From positions 4,360,008 through 4,424,007 of the forward strand of contig NW_002060943.1 of assembly GCF_000150275.1 (NCBI RefSeq): DNA of 64,000 bases, written 5' to 3'. This DNA is from Trichoplax adhaerens. Lineage: Eukaryota; Placozoa; Uniplacotomia; Trichoplacea; Trichoplacidae. This document shows positions 63,501 through 64,000 of the stretch, in pieces (position 1 is the stretch's first letter; each line of letters starts with the position of its first letter). A program made the translations under genes and the position numbers. Under the pieces are notes generated by a model, which was not told where the DNA came from, did not search any database, and saw nothing but the letters and a program-made list of their open reading frames with translations.

Positions 63501-63921
63501 TTTTCCAGTAAGTCTCGAAACGCATATATATTAATTAGATTGAAATACCGTAGGCTTAATGAGATGATATCGTTCTATTCTCAATGATACTAAAATAGCT
63601 TAATATTTATTAATTTTCCTTGCGATTAATGCCATTAATATCTGTTATTCAGGCCCTGACTGTATTTGTCAATGCTGCGGCGTTTCAATCTAATTTAGCT
63701 AAAATTTTGAAGCAATTTTGTTCCGATCCGTGCTCAACTGTCAGAAAGACGATTGCATGCAGCTTTCACGAGGTAGTGAATTAGTTTTTAATCTTTCATG
63801 AGAGTCATCCACGCTAATAAGACAACATTATGCCTAAATTTAGGTTGCCAAGATATTAGAAGATGAAGCATCATCACTTTATTATAATTTGGTAGAGTTA
63901 TTACAAGACCAGGACACTGAG
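54573..63921 (+). CDS. PPP4R4: Protein phosphatase 4 regulatory subunit 4, 5' part, runs off the right edge
   Basis: Twelve in-phase exons: 54573-54671, 55302-55375, 60714-60816, 61076-61223, 61364-61437, 61559-61665, 61779-61886, 62113-62234, 62642-62761, 63320-63507, 63653-63772, 63844-63921. They give 447 codons, and a donor (gtatag) shows that the gene continues past the window. The order of conserved blocks follows animal PPP4R4: TAEEIDSLTVDENLNDIERA, LLSSNQDIQ, IDKAKLSQSVASRLSSC, IVKSLCQDVDYEVR, ILPELIELLNDEESSVR, FYAKMSTLGLG, CRINCAYNFP and KQFCSDPCSTVRKTIACSF. The helical pairs are HEAT-like repeats. In mammals PPP4R4 binds the PP4 catalytic subunit as a cytosolic regulatory scaffold; the same role is inferred here. 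The first 33 residues are poorly conserved, so the start at 54573 is less certain than the rest. Intron 2 (5338 bp) is far larger than the others. Confidence 0.92.
56331..56760. repeat. Four-unit tandem array, ~107 bp period, inside PPP4R4 intron 2
   Basis: Four units start near 56331, 56437, 56547 and 56654. Each contains tagaaa[tc]ggattaaa-gcttt, then cataatgcaagattaatcga, then tctacctaaagcc-agataa and aatcgat-ttc[ct]atttcact. Units 1, 2 and 4 are closest; unit 3 is more diverged. No coding potential. Confidence 0.85.
58790..59600. repeat. Diverged direct duplication, ~350 bp copies offset by ~455 bp
   Basis: Matching landmarks recur in order: gaa[ag]gaaaactaycaagrttta (58812, 59262), tttgaag[ag]atcat (58925, 59382), and tcgaatagtgata-gac/gaca near 59051 and 59509, followed by tagaggatgatg or attggatgatg. 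The copies are well diverged with several indels, indicating an old duplication within the intron. Confidence 0.6.
59739..60170 (+). pseudogene. 144-codon quasi-open frame with two in-frame stops
   Basis: One frame runs from 59739 to the TAA at 60168 with TAG codons only at 59919 and 60039, where about ten stops would be expected at this composition. The translation alternates hydrophobic stretches (RLKFYLLLVYSFSLARLYIY, FLSSTLILAIVC) with short polar links, suggesting a decayed multi-pass membrane protein such as a receptor. I recognise no diagnostic motif. Given the many frames in 64 kb, chance cannot be excluded. Confidence 0.2.
62876..62968 (+). other. Exon-like open segment in PPP4R4 intron 9
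   Basis: A 93-base segment lies between a strong acceptor (attattttccag) and a gtaatc donor and is fully open in its own frame (TAKLATLKLIHHTVEEDTTH and on). If spliced between exons 9 and 10, it would be read in a different frame and hit a TAA after GAC GGC. It would therefore truncate the protein. The direct 9-to-10 join reproduces the conserved GLxANLTKDE region, so it is left out of the model. Confidence 0.3.
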
Positions 63922-64000
63922 GTATAGTTTGTAATTGATTGAAGGAGGATTATCAATGATCTCCAAGACGATATATTATCCATCTGCTGCTACAGTATAC

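Noticed and set aside
1-64000. tRNA, rRNA and CRISPR content
   Set aside because: I looked for A/B-box pairs (for example around ttcaaatcc near 33558), rRNA-like GC-rich blocks and spaced direct repeats. No candidate folds into a tRNA, and the only arrays are head-to-tail satellites without spacers.

Overview
The window reads as nuclear DNA of an early-branching animal. It is AT-rich, has no bacterial gene layout, and its genes are split into many small exons with GT-AG introns. The genes are animal-type: a homeobox gene, an interferon-regulatory-factor (IRF) DNA-binding domain, a haem globin with vertebrate-like intron positions, XRN2, and a PP4 regulatory subunit. A placozoan (Trichoplax-like) genome fits best; that assignment is inference from gene content, intron conservation and base composition.

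Five protein genes can be supported by joining exons so that reading phase is kept and the product matches a known family. (1) 2998-5660, minus: divergent homeodomain protein, 3 exons, 272 aa. (2) 19778-27261, plus: globin, 3 exons, 193 aa, with an N-terminal MGxxxSC acylation-type motif and introns at the two classical globin positions. (3) 33785-36833, plus: IRF-type DNA-binding protein, 5 exons, 249 aa, with no IRF-association domain. (4) 41802-49063, plus: 5'-3' exoribonuclease XRN2, 37 exons, exactly 975 codons including the stop. (5) 54573 to beyond the right edge, plus: protein phosphatase 4 regulatory subunit 4 (PPP4R4), 12 exons seen.

Layout: 1-3.0 kb, no supported gene. 3.0-5.7 kb, homeobox gene. 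5.7-19.8 kb, gene-poor, with one copy of a ~630 bp dispersed repeat. 19.8-27.3 kb, globin, mostly introns. 27.3-33.8 kb, gene-poor, with the second, inverted copy of the repeat. 33.8-36.8 kb, IRF-like gene. 36.8-41.8 kb, repeat-rich and less AT-biased, with an 11-copy minisatellite and many TACTGTAC-type motifs. 41.8-49.1 kb, XRN2. 49.1-54.6 kb, gene-poor, with a four-unit satellite. 54.6-64 kb, PPP4R4, whose 5.3 kb second intron holds another satellite, a diverged duplication and a quasi-open frame.

The genes do not form one pathway. XRN2 is a nuclear RNA-decay and transcription-termination enzyme, PPP4R4 is a phosphatase scaffold, and the homeobox and IRF genes are transcription regulators. 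Their grouping may instead reflect ancient animal macrosynteny. Most of the remaining ~60-aa open frames look like chance ORFs or exon read-through.
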